Origin: Scleromitrula shiraiana
Lineage: Eukaryota > Ascomycota > Leotiomycetes > Helotiales > Sclerotiniaceae
Direction: 5' to 3'
Assembly (NCBI GenBank): GCA_028455995.1
Contig: JABELC010000002.1
Coordinates: forward strand, 1-64,000
Length of the DNA: 64,000 nt
Shown here: one piece after another, positions 44,810-56,915 of the stretch
Numbering within the stretch: the first letter of the stretch is position 1
How the letters are laid out: each line of letters starts with the position of its first letter
Translations under genes and position numbers: made by a program
The notes under the pieces: model-generated
Databases searched by the model: none
Seen by the model: only the letters and a program-made list of their open reading frames with translations
What the model was told of the DNA's origin: nothing

Positions 44810-45961
44810 GACACTATCTCATTAGTCAGCATGTTTCGTAGAAAGTTCGAAGCAATTAGATTCGTATTATTATGAGAAAATCATTTAGTCACTACCACAT
44901 AACTTACCAAATTGAGCATTCTAATCTATTTGCTCATTAGTTATCTATCTTGCATTATGCTTTGTAGATGATATATTATTCCGTCACCATTACACAGATC
45001 TGATATCGAACATCAATATATTTTGCCGTTATTATACCACCAATGTTCACGACCGTGTTACAGAATAAATACCCAAGGCCGTCCAAAGTTTGCATCGAAA
45101 TAGTTCTGGCTGAAAGGGGAGATTTTATTTTATCTCAAATTTCACCTCTATCCTAATATTTCTTCCACCCCAGAAAGTCGGCAGTTGATAAGCTCCATTC
45201 TACATAATTAATGTGCCTACCTTGGAGACCACAACCGAAAAAATCTAGACAACTAGCCATTACACAAGTATATGTACATGCGATACAATAAAATGTATGC
45301 AGATTCAGATTCGGCTATGAAACCCTTAGATTGAGATCACGTATCCATCTATGTCCCCAACTCTTACCATGTATCTAGCTAGCCAGCCCCTTTATATCCC
45401 CTGCCCACCAATTTATGCCATTCAGCCCAAAGTCTCGAAGCCCCATTACTCAACCCAGTAAGCGAAAACCTAAAGCTAATCGACAATTAATCCCATGTAA
45501 CACGAACTAGTCCAATTTCCAACTTCTACCTGTTTCCCAAAACAATGAAACATGTGTAGCACAAGATTAGATTCCGCTGGAATCTAATCTATCATTCCGC
45601 TACTACAGCTGCATCACGACGTGTTCTAGTTCTGTTGCGTCACAGGAACTAGCTAAATTGCTGTTACATACAATAATAGATAGAATCAGCACTGCAGATA
45701 CCCGCCATGTCTTAGTTGTCTCAAGAGGTGGGAATGCAGAAGAGCACAAACAGATTCTAGGAAATTCACTGACCGATTCAGAAAGGTAGAATAATTTATT
45801 ATTTTGTAAGATCTTGCTGTATATCGTACTGTATTAGGAGTACATATCACGCAGTATTTTTCAACTCGTGGGGGTCATATATTAATTTTGAAGATTGATA
45901 CCAACTATCCTTCCGGATTAACCTTGGGGGTTGTACGCCCCAATTGAACAAAAAGTAGATT
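44810..45961. other. Intergenic region
   Basis: 1.15 kb between methyltransferase B and the P450 relic. No coding frame. It could hide badly eroded sequence, but nothing can be identified. Confidence 0.4.
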
Positions 45962-46472
45962 ATGAAACTGTTTTGGATATATGTGGTGAGTAATCATTTT
46001 TGATGGGCATCTAAATGTGCTTAAACTGTCATTAAATTTAGACTCAGCTCTACACTATCACTCCCGTTGGTTTCGTCGCATATCGATATTGGTTTCATCA
46101 ATTATCACGTATTCCAGGACCACCTATCTCCAGATTCCTTCCAGTAGGGATTGATCCATACTACCTCTTTCATTAATTCACCATCAGTCAATAGCGTTTA
46201 TATCTCACCAGGAGTACGTATTACTCACTCCCTCTACTCCCTTATAATTTTTTAATTTCACTAGTTGTTTTCCTATCTCTAAGATTTGCCCCTTTAACAA
46301 CAAATGAACACAATACTCCGCAGCAACAGAGGTCAATAGCCTCGCCCGCTCCCCCCCTCCTAGTCACAACCCGAAACTTCAAATCCCAAAGCTAACTCGA
46401 GCCCAATTCAAAGCATCTCGGTTCTTCGTAATCGGTAATCGTGCTTGTGCCGGTCGTCCGATAGCATTCTAG
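45962..46472 (+). pseudogene. Cytochrome P450 relic: membrane anchor and heme motif with the middle missing
   Basis: The 5' part reads MKLFWIYV, then an apparent intron (GTGAGT to TTTAG), then TQLYTITPVGFVAYRYWFHQ and LSRIPGPPISRFLPVG. That is the N-terminal anchor and proline-rich hinge of a fungal P450. A stop follows at LFH. About 230 bp later, in another frame, comes FFVIGNRACAGRPIAF (46422-46469) and a stop. This is the C-terminal heme-binding FxxGxRxCxG motif and helix start. The roughly 400 residues that should lie between them, including the ExxR helix, are absent. It sits inside the PKS cluster, so the pathway probably once had an oxidation step here. Not expected to make a functional enzyme. 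Confidence 0.72.
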
Positions 46473-47346
46473 ATGTTTTGTCTCGTGGTCGCGCATAAAC
46501 TTCACGTTTATAAAATAGAGTTTGTAAATAAGAATGTTGGTATCTATACATAGTGTCGTTACTCATTTCTTGTAGCAGCGGTGGGGCTGTGGTGGGGAGT
46601 TGAAGGTACGTTGTGTGTGGGATAGTATTTTTGGCTAGATAATTACAGTTATATTAGTAATCAGACACAATCACGCATATCGTAGAAAGACAAGTACTAA
46701 TCATAACCCTTTAATCATGAATTCACCCCGAGAAGATCATAATCAGGGATTCATTGATTGTATACAAAACGGTCTCAAAAACCTAAAATCTGGAGTAATG
46801 GCATATCAAATCTTCATTGCCGCCTCTCACTCATCCACGAGATATATACGAACAATATAAAGAACTTTCAAGATATACATGAGTTGTAGGATCGTGGTGG
46901 TACGTATCCGAGTTTAAAAGATTAAGATATCAGATACATTCAAAACAAGGACAATGGATGCTAACTACATATAAATTGAACTTATCAAACTGAGTGGAAA
47001 GTCGTAAGACTCGAGAATACAGTACTATTTATCTCCGCCCGTGAAACATCTATCTTTATATCATGCGCAAATTCGATCTTAATGATACACTGATCTTCTT
47101 CAAAATCAAAACTACACTGTAAATTACAAAGATACTGAAATTCTTCTATGGAAATTAAGTGAATCTGATCTAACTAAAGTATAAGATAACCTATGATTAA
47201 GTATCCCGATATTACAACCCAAGAGTCTCCCCACTGAACTACCAACTTAATGACAAAAGAGAAATACCACCATCATCTATCTCACAATCCCGTATACTCG
47301 TAGCAAATTATTATGTCCCCCTGTATCAAGTAATTTCAAACAAAGC
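46473..47346. other. Intergenic region
   Basis: 3' flank of the P450 relic and 3' region of the MFS gene. AT-rich, no supported feature. Confidence 0.4.
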
Positions 47347-49467
47347 TTAAGCAACAACGGGTTCAGTAGTTCGATCTGCAACCTCCTCATCATTACTCTT
47401 TTCTTTATTCCCAGACCCAGGATTATCAACTTTTTTAATATTCTTCCATTCTAAACCAAAGCAAACAAACAGTCCGGCGATAGCACAGGCTGTTGTGATC
47501 CAAAAAGCATGGGTTAACCCATCGACGTAACCTTGCAACACCACATCCAATTTGTCTTCCGCGCCTAATTGCGCAAGAATTGGTCGAATTTGAGTTGCTC
47601 CACCATGGAGGAAGATTTGAGGATCGAGCTCTGGAGCTCCCTCTGCGATGCGGTTCGTGATTCCGTGTGTGAAGATGGATTGAGCGACAGCTATGAAGAC
47701 GGATCCACCAAGGGTCTGGAAGAATGATACCATTGCCGTAGCAACTGGAACATCTGAGAGAGGAAGAACGGTTTGGACGATGATGATGCTTGACTGGAAA
47801 CCGATTCCAATGCCCACACCAGTCAAAACTTGATATCCGAACCATTGGCCTATAGGAGTATGAAGGTTAAAAGTAGTGCACAATCCAGCGCCAATAGAAT
47901 AAAGAATCATGCAGAATATTTGTACTGGGACGTAGTATCCAATGGCTGTGATAATGGCACCAGTAACTATAGCAGAGGTAAGCGTTGATATAAGAAGTGG
48001 TAGGATCTGAATTCCGGCATGCGTTGCACTTGATCCTTTCACACTTTGAAAGTAGATGGCCAAGTAAAAGATGATTACGAAGAAACCAGCTCCAAACAAG
48101 GCTGAGTAGAGAAGTGCGAGGAAAACATTTCGGTCCTTGAAGAGACGAGGTGGAAGTGTTGCATTCTCGCCGAGTCTTATTTGGGAGTAGGCAAATATGC
48201 ACATCATGACTGCTGCTCCGCAAAATAACCCAATAATTGTAGCGCTACCCCATGGATATTCATTTCCTCCCCATTGTAAAGCTAAAACGAGCATTACCAT
48301 TGTTGGTATGAGGATAGCCGCACCAATTAAATCGAGTTTCACAATCCTTTGCATGATTGTTAGGTGGTCTGGGTTTTTATTTTCGTTGATGGAAAGGAAG
48401 GCCAATATAACAATGATTGCAAAACCGCCAATGGGAAGACTATACATTATTAGCCCGGTGAATTTGTTTGGGGGAAGTGTTTTTGCTTACTTGATATAAA
48501 AGCACCATCTCCATGTTGCCTTATCAGTGAAAACACCTCCGAGTAATGGTCCAGCGACACTAGCAATGCCCCACATTGCTCCAACGAGCCCAAATGCAGC
48601 AGGCCTTTTTCGAAGTGGCACTATTCAAAGCTTAGTTTCTAGACTTCTCCATCGCTTCCATCGCTGATTGACACTTACGGCAAAATGCCATTATATTCAC
48701 GCAACCAGAAAACAAGCCCCCACATCCTACACCCGCGATAGCTCTCCCAATGATAAGTGCAGTGCTTGTTGGCGCCGTCCCGCATATTAGGGATCTATAA
48801 TGAATCAGCCAGAAGACTCTCGGGTTGTGGAGATAAACTTTTGATTGTAAAAAAAAGTCTCACCCGAGTTCGAATATACATATAGCGATGATGAAAGTAG
48901 CTTTGTTCTAAGACATATCAGTTTCTAGCTATCTACAATGAGAATTCCAAAAAACCATGCTGAACTCACATTGAAAATAGTATAGATTTTCCCAAAGGTA
49001 GGCTGTAATGCCGTAGTCGTCAACAAATAAGCGCTCCCATACCAACCAATATCTTGCACACTATGAAACTGATCTGTAATTTTTGGGATGGCAGTCGAAA
49101 TAATTGTTTGATCTAATGCAACCAAGAAGATTGCTAAAGAGAGAGCCCCAAGAATTAAGTATAATCTGAGGCCATGTGGATATTCTGCCTCTTCTTCAGC
49201 GAGGGCTTCTGCGGATGGTGTAGTCGCGGTAGGTTCTTTGACCTCTATCTTTGCTCTGTTTGGGTCAATTTCATTCCCTTTTGATGATTCATCTTTCGTT
49301 GAGTCGATTGCTGGTTCATTGGAAGAAGTTTCGAGGCTTTTTTCATTATCAATCATTCCATTCTCCATATTTTCGTTGTTCATCATCGTAGCTGAGGTTG
49401 AGGGAATTGTTTTGGACGCGTTGAAGTTTGGAATGGCATTTTTAGTTTGACTTGTTGAATTTTCCAT
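47347..49467 (-). CDS. MFS multidrug-type exporter (DHA2, 14-TM) of the PKS cluster
   Basis: Drug:H+ antiporter-like transporter, 626 aa, exons 49467-48970, 48907-48864, 48794-48679, 48620-48491 and 48439-47347. A cytosolic Ser/Thr/Glu-rich N-terminus of about 95 residues precedes the first membrane helix (LYLILGALSLAIFLVALDQT). The latter carries the DHA signature LDQTIIS.AIP, followed by DIGWYGSAYLLT. Later come GRAIAGVGCGGLFSG and WRWCFYINLPIGG, both hallmarks of this family. The helix content fits 14 TM segments. It likely exports the cluster product or protects the producer from it. Three perfect-length 14-bp repeats stand in its 5' leader, 32-73 bp before the ATG. Confidence 0.93.
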
Positions 49468-49498
49468 CTTGTTGTGAAGTACAATAATTTGGTACAAC

Positions 49499-49540
49499 TT
49501 GGTACGACAGTGTTGGTACGAAAGTGTTGGTACGACAGTG
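49499..49540 (-). promoter_or_regulatory. Three 14-bp tandem repeats in the transporter leader
   Basis: Three head-to-tail copies of TTGGTACGACAGTG (middle copy with one change, C to A), preceded by a partial TTGGTACAAC at 49489. They sit 32-73 bp upstream of the transporter ATG, in the likely 5' untranslated region or core promoter. Read in gene direction the unit is CACTGTCGTACCAA. They could be binding sites for a regulator or a simple duplication. Confidence 0.6.
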
Positions 49541-50331
49541 ATGACGAGATTCGAATTGATTGATGGAGATCGAAAGTGAAAAGATAAGTAACACAAGGCT
49601 ACTGTTGTATTTATGGTAGAAACGTATATATTTAGGTACAAATCAATCCTAGGCTCAGTTGTTCTTCCTTCGTCAAAGAAAAGTTAACAGTTGAAGGATA
49701 TAGCTTGGAGATTGGGTTGTAGACTGACAGTGCGAAAGGCAAGAAGTACCAACGTGCTGTAGCAGGAGAAAATTCCTCGTTAAATAACCTTGAAAATTCT
49801 GCTGTTTGTTGTAGTTCTAAAATTCAGGAGAATATTTTCTCCTTTCTTCTTTAATCTATTTTCCAAGTATTAAATTTTGAATAGTGAATATCCTCTCAAA
49901 TTGAAAGTGACCTCATCGGTGAGAGGTCTGTTGGATATGAGTTTATAAATACATACCTCACAAAATCGAAGTATCCAATTTGGTGCAACTTGGAGTCCTA
50001 CAAAATCCATCAAAGTGCAATATCACAACATCCCATGTATCAAAAACTTTAGAAGTCTACCTTCAACTGCACGTTGTCACCACAACTTTCTGTTCACGTG
50101 TTAATCACGAAATTTAATCATATCAGAAACTAGAATACTTCTGCATCGAATTTGTTGGTTCAGAAATTACGGAAGAATGATTCTCTGCTAGTTCAGTTCA
50201 GAATTCCATATCAAAATCTTCAGTTGAACCAAGATAATTGCCAAGAACGGGGGACTTTGGTATGATCGAGGAGCATTGATTGAGTTCGATCGCAAATCTA
50301 AGTATATCTAAGATATCAATCCAAATTTGGT
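49541..50331. other. Transporter promoter / methyltransferase 3' flank
   Basis: About 790 bp with no coding frame. It must hold the transporter promoter and the 3' end of the downstream-facing methyltransferase gene. Confidence 0.4.
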
Positions 50332-51162
50332 TTACTCGATATGCAAATAGCATCTCTGGGTCGATCTATGTATGGCTGCCAAAACTTCTTTCCCTTCAAA
50401 AGTTCCGTTAGCAAAATGAGTAAAGGCATCAACAGCTGAACTTACCAGTTTTTCCAAGTCTTCCTCTTCAGGACGGATAACTTCCCATTCCAAAGTATTA
50501 AAGCCTGCCCCCTTTGCTGCTTTCGAATAAATCTCTTCACTCAAATAATAAAACTCAAACTCCACCTTCGGCTCACCAAAAATAACACACCGCATCTTGT
50601 GGCCATTGTCAACTTCCTCAACAACCTCATATAACCCACCTATATGTTTCTCGCTCTCATTGATCGGATCATTCAATGTAAATTTATCCACGATTTCAGG
50701 ATTAACAGTAAGTGCTAGGATCTTTCCTCCGGGTTTCAGAGCCTTGAAAGCGTTATCGAACATCGCTTTCATCTCTTCCTCCGTAGCCGCATAACACAAT
50801 AACCATGCAGCAACCACCAAATCAAATTTTCCCTGTTGATTTTGTAGCTCGAGATTATCCCATATCTCAGGGCGTCCACAGTTGGCAACTGAAAATGAGA
50901 CACGATCTCGCATTTCTGATGGGAGAGTTTCTTGGGCGGTGGATATCATGCCGGGTGAGATATCGAAAGCAGTTACGTGGGATGCTCCCCAAGTTACTAA
51001 ATCGCGGGTGTAGAGGCCGGTGCCGCATGCGAGTTCCAGGATCTTTGCTGAGGGAACGAGCGGGTTGATGAGTTTTTTCATGGCTTTGTTTATGATGTGG
51101 GTTGTTGGGAGGGTGTTTATATTGTCGTATTCGGTGCTGATTGAATCATATTGGGTTGACAT
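50332..51162 (-). CDS. Class I SAM-dependent methyltransferase
   Basis: Intronless gene, 276 aa. It has a clear Rossmann methyltransferase core: motif I ILELACGTGLYTRDL, motif II VTAFDISPGMISTAQ, then FDLVVAAWLLCYA and ALKPGGKILALTVNPE. It resembles the UbiE/small-molecule methyltransferase type rather than the COMT type of the two neighbours, so the acceptor could be O, N or C. Its position beside the transporter makes membership of the polyketide cluster plausible. It may equally be the first gene outside the cluster. Confidence 0.85.
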   Translation of the reverse strand: MSTQYDSISTEYDNINTLPTTHIINKAMKKLINPLVPSAKILELACGTGLYTRDLVTWGASHVTAFDISPGMISTAQETLPSEMRDRVSFSVANCGRPEIWDNLELQNQQGKFDLVVAAWLLCYAATEEEMKAMFDNAFKALKPGGKILALTVNPEIVDKFTLNDPINESEKHIGGLYEVVEEVDNGHKMRCVIFGEPKVEFEFYYLSEEIYSKAAKGAGFNTLEWEVIRPEEEDLEKLVSSAVDAFTHFANGTFEGKEVLAAIHRSTQRCYLHIE

Positions 51163-52381
51163 TGTTGCGGTTTGTCTCCGTGAGTTGAGCTTCAGTTTGC
51201 TATGGAGGTCTGGGAGAATGTGATTTTGTGGAAGTTTCTGATAGTGGTTTGGACTTCATCCTTCTTGTGTTTTTATATGAGAACCAGTTGCATGTGAGTC
51301 ATAAGTAGACTCTGTCATTCATGTACCAATATACTAATGAGGATTAAAAGATGTTGTAGTTAACTAATATTGGTATTGATGCGCGGTGCATGTAAGCTTT
51401 GCGGGGTATTTTCCCCAGAAACACCCCACCGAGCCCACCCCACCAACAAGCCCAGCCTTGGCTGGTAGGGTTTCAGTTATACTTACTCGTCGCCGTTACA
51501 ATTTTCCTAATTAGAACAAATCAACTCACAAATATTATATTCTGGCACCGAGTGTAGTTGTTGATTGTATGATGAAACCATAAAATGAGTCTTAGAGACG
51601 CAATCTTTGGAATCATAACTGAAAAATTCAGGTTACTGATCTTGTAGAGCGATGCGTGAGGAGTTTCACGGCCCCAGCGCCAGTGCACTATTAATGGTGA
51701 TTAGTCAGCAGCACTTGGTATCTTCAACTCCACACTCCACAGATTCTAAACTGAACGCTATGCCAACAACAATCCCTTCATCTTACATATGCCGGCCCCT
51801 CTAATGAAAACATAAGTTTCGAATGATTGTCTATTCATCAATATCATGTTTCAAGATCATCAAGTGTGAAGCTTAGGTCTCGCAGCTAGCTGCTTCTAAT
51901 TAAATTGATTTCATCTGCCTAAACAAGCAGCAATTGAATCATCGACTCTGTGAATGGAGAAGTTGCGATTATATTCCGAGTCCTCTATACAATCCATGGC
52001 CTTCAATCAACCCATTGTTGGGAAACGTTTCTCTATTCTACATCACTTGAAAGCCCTACAAAGCCAAGCTCAACTGCATCCAATGAAATCATGATAGAAA
52101 AAATCTCATGGCTAAGCTGGTTTTTGGAAGTCCTGGTATTTCAATTTGCAATGAGGCTATGGGAGTGTTGTGCAACTTGTGCTACACTGTTGCTCTATAT
52201 CACTGGATGAGGCGGGTGAGCTTGATGCCAATTAACTCACAACCCACGGCAAGATACGCTAATTTGCATCATAAGGCGTACTTTTGCAGAGCCTCGTTTT
52301 GAGAAAATGATATTATAGCAGAGGTCACCCATCTGATTTATTAAAAAACATCATGCTTTTATAGACCTTTCTTGTCACTAT
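51163..52381. other. Intergenic region at the right border of the cluster
   Basis: 1.2 kb with the methyltransferase promoter. An 86-codon frame at 51950-52210 has a hydrophobic end but no recognisable family or clear gene signals, so it is not annotated as a gene. Confidence 0.4.
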
Positions 52382-55270
52382 ATGGATCCATCTTCCGCTG
52401 CTGTTGCTGTAGTCGGCTTCACTGCTAGCCTTATAACGTCGATAGGTTTGGCTGTTGAGAATCTGAATACTCTAAATGACTTACGCCTGAAGTTCCGAGA
52501 CGCGCCAGCAGAACTTGAACGTCTCAAACGAGATCTATATGTCCTGCAGCAGCTGTTGCTCCAGATTCAAAAACACAAGACTCATATTACTCCCCGCCTC
52601 GATGATTTGAGTGCATTATTGAATAAAGTCGATCGTGGTCTGCAAAATGATCTTACTAGATTCAATTCAATAATTCGAACCCGGGACCGCCGATTCCATC
52701 AAAGCTCCATATCCTTGAAACATATTCGTGGTCGACTCGATTCATTTTTTTGGATCAATGAATGTATTGAACTTCAAGCGAGGCTTTCAATGCACGTTCA
52801 GCACTTACAACTCATTGATAGTCTCATGCACGGGTAAGAGATTGGTGAGCGGCCCGATTCAATATCTAATTTCATTTATAGATAGAAAATCTATCACTTG
52901 TCCCTTCATAGCAAAAGATCCAACAGGGATATCAAGGACAGCCTTAGTAATCTTGCAATTCTTACAGAAAAGTCGCATACAAATATAACGAGCTGCATTG
53001 ATCTCCTTTTGCGAAAGACTGGCCAATTTACTAGAAATGTTAACTTGGGCGTACGAATCGTTGAAAGCAAAGTGGATATGCTGGACTTTGTAACTCAGCG
53101 TATTCACGATCTACATCAAGCTACATCAGCTCAGATCAATTCACTCCTCCGATTGTTACAAGAAAAAATACTCGCAATATTCATCCATCGTCTTCTCCTA
53201 GTCGATCAGAAGCTTCCACTACTTCTCAACCTAGCCTTCGTCCTATTGGGGAGAATGGTCTTTTGAAATCTTCGACAAACTCCGAATTGTATTTTCCACG
53301 GGTTATAGCAAAAGTTCATTGTATTAAGTTGAGAAAAGCAATGACGAGTCAGGCATTAGCGCTTTCTTTCTTCCATCGCGTCTGTTTTCAGATATAGTAT
53401 ATCACTTACAAGTAAAACCTCGTCACAATAGGTCACCACCTTTGGAGCTTTTTCTCCTCCCGAGTCTCTCATTTGCATTGACTCCTATCGTCATCAATCG
53501 CAGTGAAGCACTACTAAATGCTTTCGACTGTTCAGGTATGCTATTCCTTCAAAATCTTGTTCAAACCGGTGAAGCACGACCAACTGATTTAATATATGCA
53601 GCAGAACAGGGAACAGTAATTCTTTTTGAGGTTAGTTCATATATATATATATATATATGTCTCATTATGTTATCGTACAGATTAACAAATGGATAGTATC
53701 TATTTGAAGGATTGCGAACGTATTATAATTGTGCTTCCAATTAGAATTCTCCTATAGTCATAAGACGCGAGCGGATGATAAACTTCCTAGCTGAGCAAGG
53801 GGGCCTAAAATCGTAAGTGTCTTATTTGCGGAACTGTATTCGAGCTTATTGAGCATTCATTGACTCATTCTTAGGTGCCAGTCGTCTATCTCCCTGGGGC
53901 TTTTGTTTTATATGGCCCAAGTACCTCGTCATTTTACTAAAACTGGATTCCTTGATAAAAATTCGGATACGCTCTCATCCACGCTCCTCGGAGATCTTTC
54001 ATTCAATGACATAAAACTTCTTCCAGAGTTTTTGCAAACGGAACGTCTTTACTTTTACGACGGAACTCTTTTTCATCCGGCCTCCGAACAGTGGATTCTG
54101 GAGGCCTTAGTGCGAGGACCTTTGGGCTTTAATTTCATACCGCGATACATTCTCGCAAAACTCTTTCCTGGGCTGTCACAGATCTGATGGACATGGATCG
54201 ATGGCTATTTTCTGTGTTGGCTCACCATGATACGGTATTCCGCCATAATTTGATTCATTATCTGCGTCGAAACGATCATTCCTACCGCCGAAAATACAAT
54301 GCTTCGCTAAAAGATGAATCTGATACTCTACTCTTTTCAGGATTCGGATTTGACCAGACACTTGAAGAAGTTCAAGAGGCTTCCTTGGACGATAAGTATT
54401 GTTTTATACATCTTGTTGCACAGAAAGGTCATTTGTCAATGCTTATTCCATTTCTCCATGACTGGGATTATGAAGAAGGATCTCAACAGGGATTCAATGT
54501 TTTCCAAATAGCGATTCCTAGACTTGATATAGACATGATAAAAGAAATTCTGAAGGCTGGAGTCAATGGCGGCTGGGGAATTGTTTATTTGGTAAGATAT
54601 TGCACCGGCCACAACATGCATTGCGATCGCCTGTTTAATCTTCTCCTCGACCATCTGAAACCTCTATCAAATCCTGCAGATCTCCATGGAGCATCTGAAA
54701 AGCCAATCATTTCTACTTTGGAATTTATCAGGCACGGGCTGTTGTCGCCATGGACAGGCTTGGTGTCTCAGTTGCTTCGTTACAACTTTTATCAACCACA
54801 TCATCTTTATGGTTCTCTCAGTGAAATTAGCAACATGGGTGATAGCTATCTGTTGAATGCCATTTGTTGGAATATACCTACTGCGGTTGAAAGTTTTATG
54901 GAGTATAAAGTCGATCCCAATCTTGCTCTCAAAATCGAACATGGGTATTCCAGGGAATTATCTCTTTGTAATTGGATGACTCTTGCTGTCATAATTGGAC
55001 GCTCGGCTTGTGTGAAAGTACTTGTAAAGCATGGAGCGGAAGTAAATCTGCCTGATGGTTCGGGAAGGACTGCCATTGAAATCTGCCGAAGAAACATTAT
55101 TGGTAATTATTCGAGGAAGACAAGATTACAACATCAAGGAGACTGGTAGGGATATTCTGAAGCATACTCGTACAATTATCAGAAAAGGACTATATTTCGA
55201 CGTGAATTATATTTTGAGCGAGGTTCTAGAGGCTACAAGGAATAACGCATGTCATTTGAAGACGACCTGA
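52382..55270 (+). pseudogene. Frameshifted ankyrin gene with STAND-type N-terminal domain
   Basis: The start (MDPSSAAVAVVGFTASLITS, then LERLKRDLYVLQQLLLQI) matches the Helo-like fungal N-terminal domain used in STAND/ankyrin proteins. Intact splice sites can be traced at 52834/52911, 53631/53744 and 53813/53874. Coding-quality sequence nevertheless jumps frame at about four places: near 53163-53169 in an A-run, near 53335 in another A-run, near 54180-54187, and near 55090-55100. The C-terminal part has one clear ankyrin repeat (CVKVLVKHGAEVNLPDGSGR) after a divergent region. Other genes in the window are free of such breaks, so decay is more likely than poor sequence, but A-run errors cannot be excluded. 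Probable former sensor protein. Confidence 0.6.
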
Positions 55271-56468
55271 GAATCCTTCAGATCTTAGAGGAGGCTGCAG
55301 AACAGTCCCCGCCCCCCCACAAAGTCCTACAATCACCGGTGTAGGTACCCAAACACAATTTTTACATTGAAACTAATCCCTTTTGACTAACTCTCACATG
55401 GTATATACGACGACAAATTCATTATCTCAAGCTTTGTTATCTCAGGTAAACATTATCCGTGTTTTCAAAGCTCCTCTCAATACATGCTATGTCAACTTTG
55501 GTCAAATCTCCGGTTGCTAATCTTTTGAACTATTAGGTTAAATGGAGAAGTATCAAACGAAGTACAGCTTTATTTTTTATCAGAAAAAGCATTGTTGAAT
55601 GTGCTACTTACATCGTGGTGTATGCAATACTGCTTTTTCTTGAGAGCTTTCAGTTTGCTCGATGGTTATTTTATATTCCTCGTTCATCAAAATTCATGAT
55701 TTTAGTTATTCTCTCCTGTATCTTGTTGTCTAGGATGTTGTAGTCTGGCTACGATTACAATCTGCTTTGAAATGCAATCTTTGTTTTTCTGGAGGTTATC
55801 ATATTAATGGAGTGTTCTCGGTTCCTGAATATCTTCTTCTACGCTCTACTTTTTTTCATTTGCATTTGATGAACCTCATGCAACGTTCAACATGCATATG
55901 CATATCAATACCCACTATCCGCCATATTTCTGAATTGGGGTTGTATTTTAACGATTTACAACCATATTCTAGTGCTTGTGGCTAGGGTTTTGTTGTAAGG
56001 ATTAATGTTTTACAAATATCATTATTTCCACGTGCCAATTATGCATTACCTTATGGAATAGTCCGATGTCATATGCCAAACCATCACACAAAAAGGAGCA
56101 TAGTCAAGAATTTGTTGATTGATCTATCTAAAAAGGGAGCGAAGCTCTTTCTATATATACTGCAATATAACGCTAAGAGTGCGGAGCACTCTAGATCATA
56201 TCCAGTTGATCATGTGATCACCCGATCCATTCTTTTGTGACACAAACATATCATTCGCACGCAAAGTATAGTCTTAGATGTGAGAATGAATTGTATTACA
56301 TTATTATTAAGTTTCACGAAATTAAATAATAATATTAAACCCCAAATAACGAAAGGCTCGAAGTGATGAACAGTGAGTATCCAACATCATCCAACTGCTC
56401 CTGGTCGACGCGATCACGACTTTACATCAAACCATCCCCCATGACCACACCAATCCAAAACCGATTAT
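55271..56468. other. Intergenic region
   Basis: 3' flank of the ankyrin pseudogene. It may hold eroded continuation of that gene: a 72-codon frame at 55767-55985 is hydrophobic and His/Leu-rich but not identifiable. No other feature. Confidence 0.4.
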
Positions 56469-56915
56469 CTACTGCTCACCACATGCACCGCCACCCGCCT
56501 TCAACCCACAAACACTACTATCCACCAACTTCCAATCCGCATCAATGTGTCCATACTCCACCGCATGCCCATTAGTGAGCGTATTCAACGCACTCAGCGC
56601 AATATTGAACCCAACATCTGCATGATCAATAGCCAAGATATTGATTGATTTTCCCGTAGCCGCATACGTAAGTTGATAGCAGGTACCGCAATTAGGAGAG
56701 TTCCATCCAGCGATGGTGGATGCGCCTCCGATGTTGGCAAATGTGGGGAGGGAGCCTTGGGTGGTGTAACCCTTGGTTTCGAGACCATTGGGGCCGTTAC
56801 TGCAGGCTACGGCGTTGAGGGAGCGGGAGGCGTCATCGTAGCCTTGGTCGTAGGTTACTTGGATGGCGGTTGTAAGGGAGAGAAAGGAGAGGAGAGTTAT
56901 GGCTTTGAAATGCAT
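56469..56915 (-). CDS. Cerato-platanin family secreted protein
   Basis: Small single-exon protein of 148 aa with a signal peptide (MHFKAITLLSFLSLTTA). The mature part carries the family's landmarks: VTYDQGYDDASRSLNAVACS at its start, GWNSPNCGTCYQLTY in the middle, INILAIDHADVGFNIA, and a final Cys-containing segment (SSVCGLKAGGGACG). Cerato-platanins are double-psi beta-barrel proteins that bind chitin oligomers, sit in the wall or are secreted. In plant-associated fungi they act as elicitors perceived by the host. It overlaps no other gene and has its own 5' region. The length is normal for the family. Confidence 0.93.
   Translation of the reverse strand: MHFKAITLLSFLSLTTAIQVTYDQGYDDASRSLNAVACSNGPNGLETKGYTTQGSLPTFANIGGASTIAGWNSPNCGTCYQLTYAATGKSINILAIDHADVGFNIALSALNTLTNGHAVEYGHIDADWKLVDSSVCGLKAGGGACGEQ

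Noticed and set aside
44810..45961. A further eroded tailoring gene between methyltransferase B and the P450 relic
   Set aside because: Scanned in all frames for enzyme motifs and nothing recognisable was found.
51950..52210. 86-codon plus-strand frame with hydrophobic C-terminal end
   Set aside because: No family resemblance, no clear gene structure and competing frames; kept only as a mention in the intergenic entry.
55767..55985. 72-codon hydrophobic frame after the ankyrin pseudogene
   Set aside because: Might be eroded C-terminal sequence of that gene, but nothing identifiable remains to support it.
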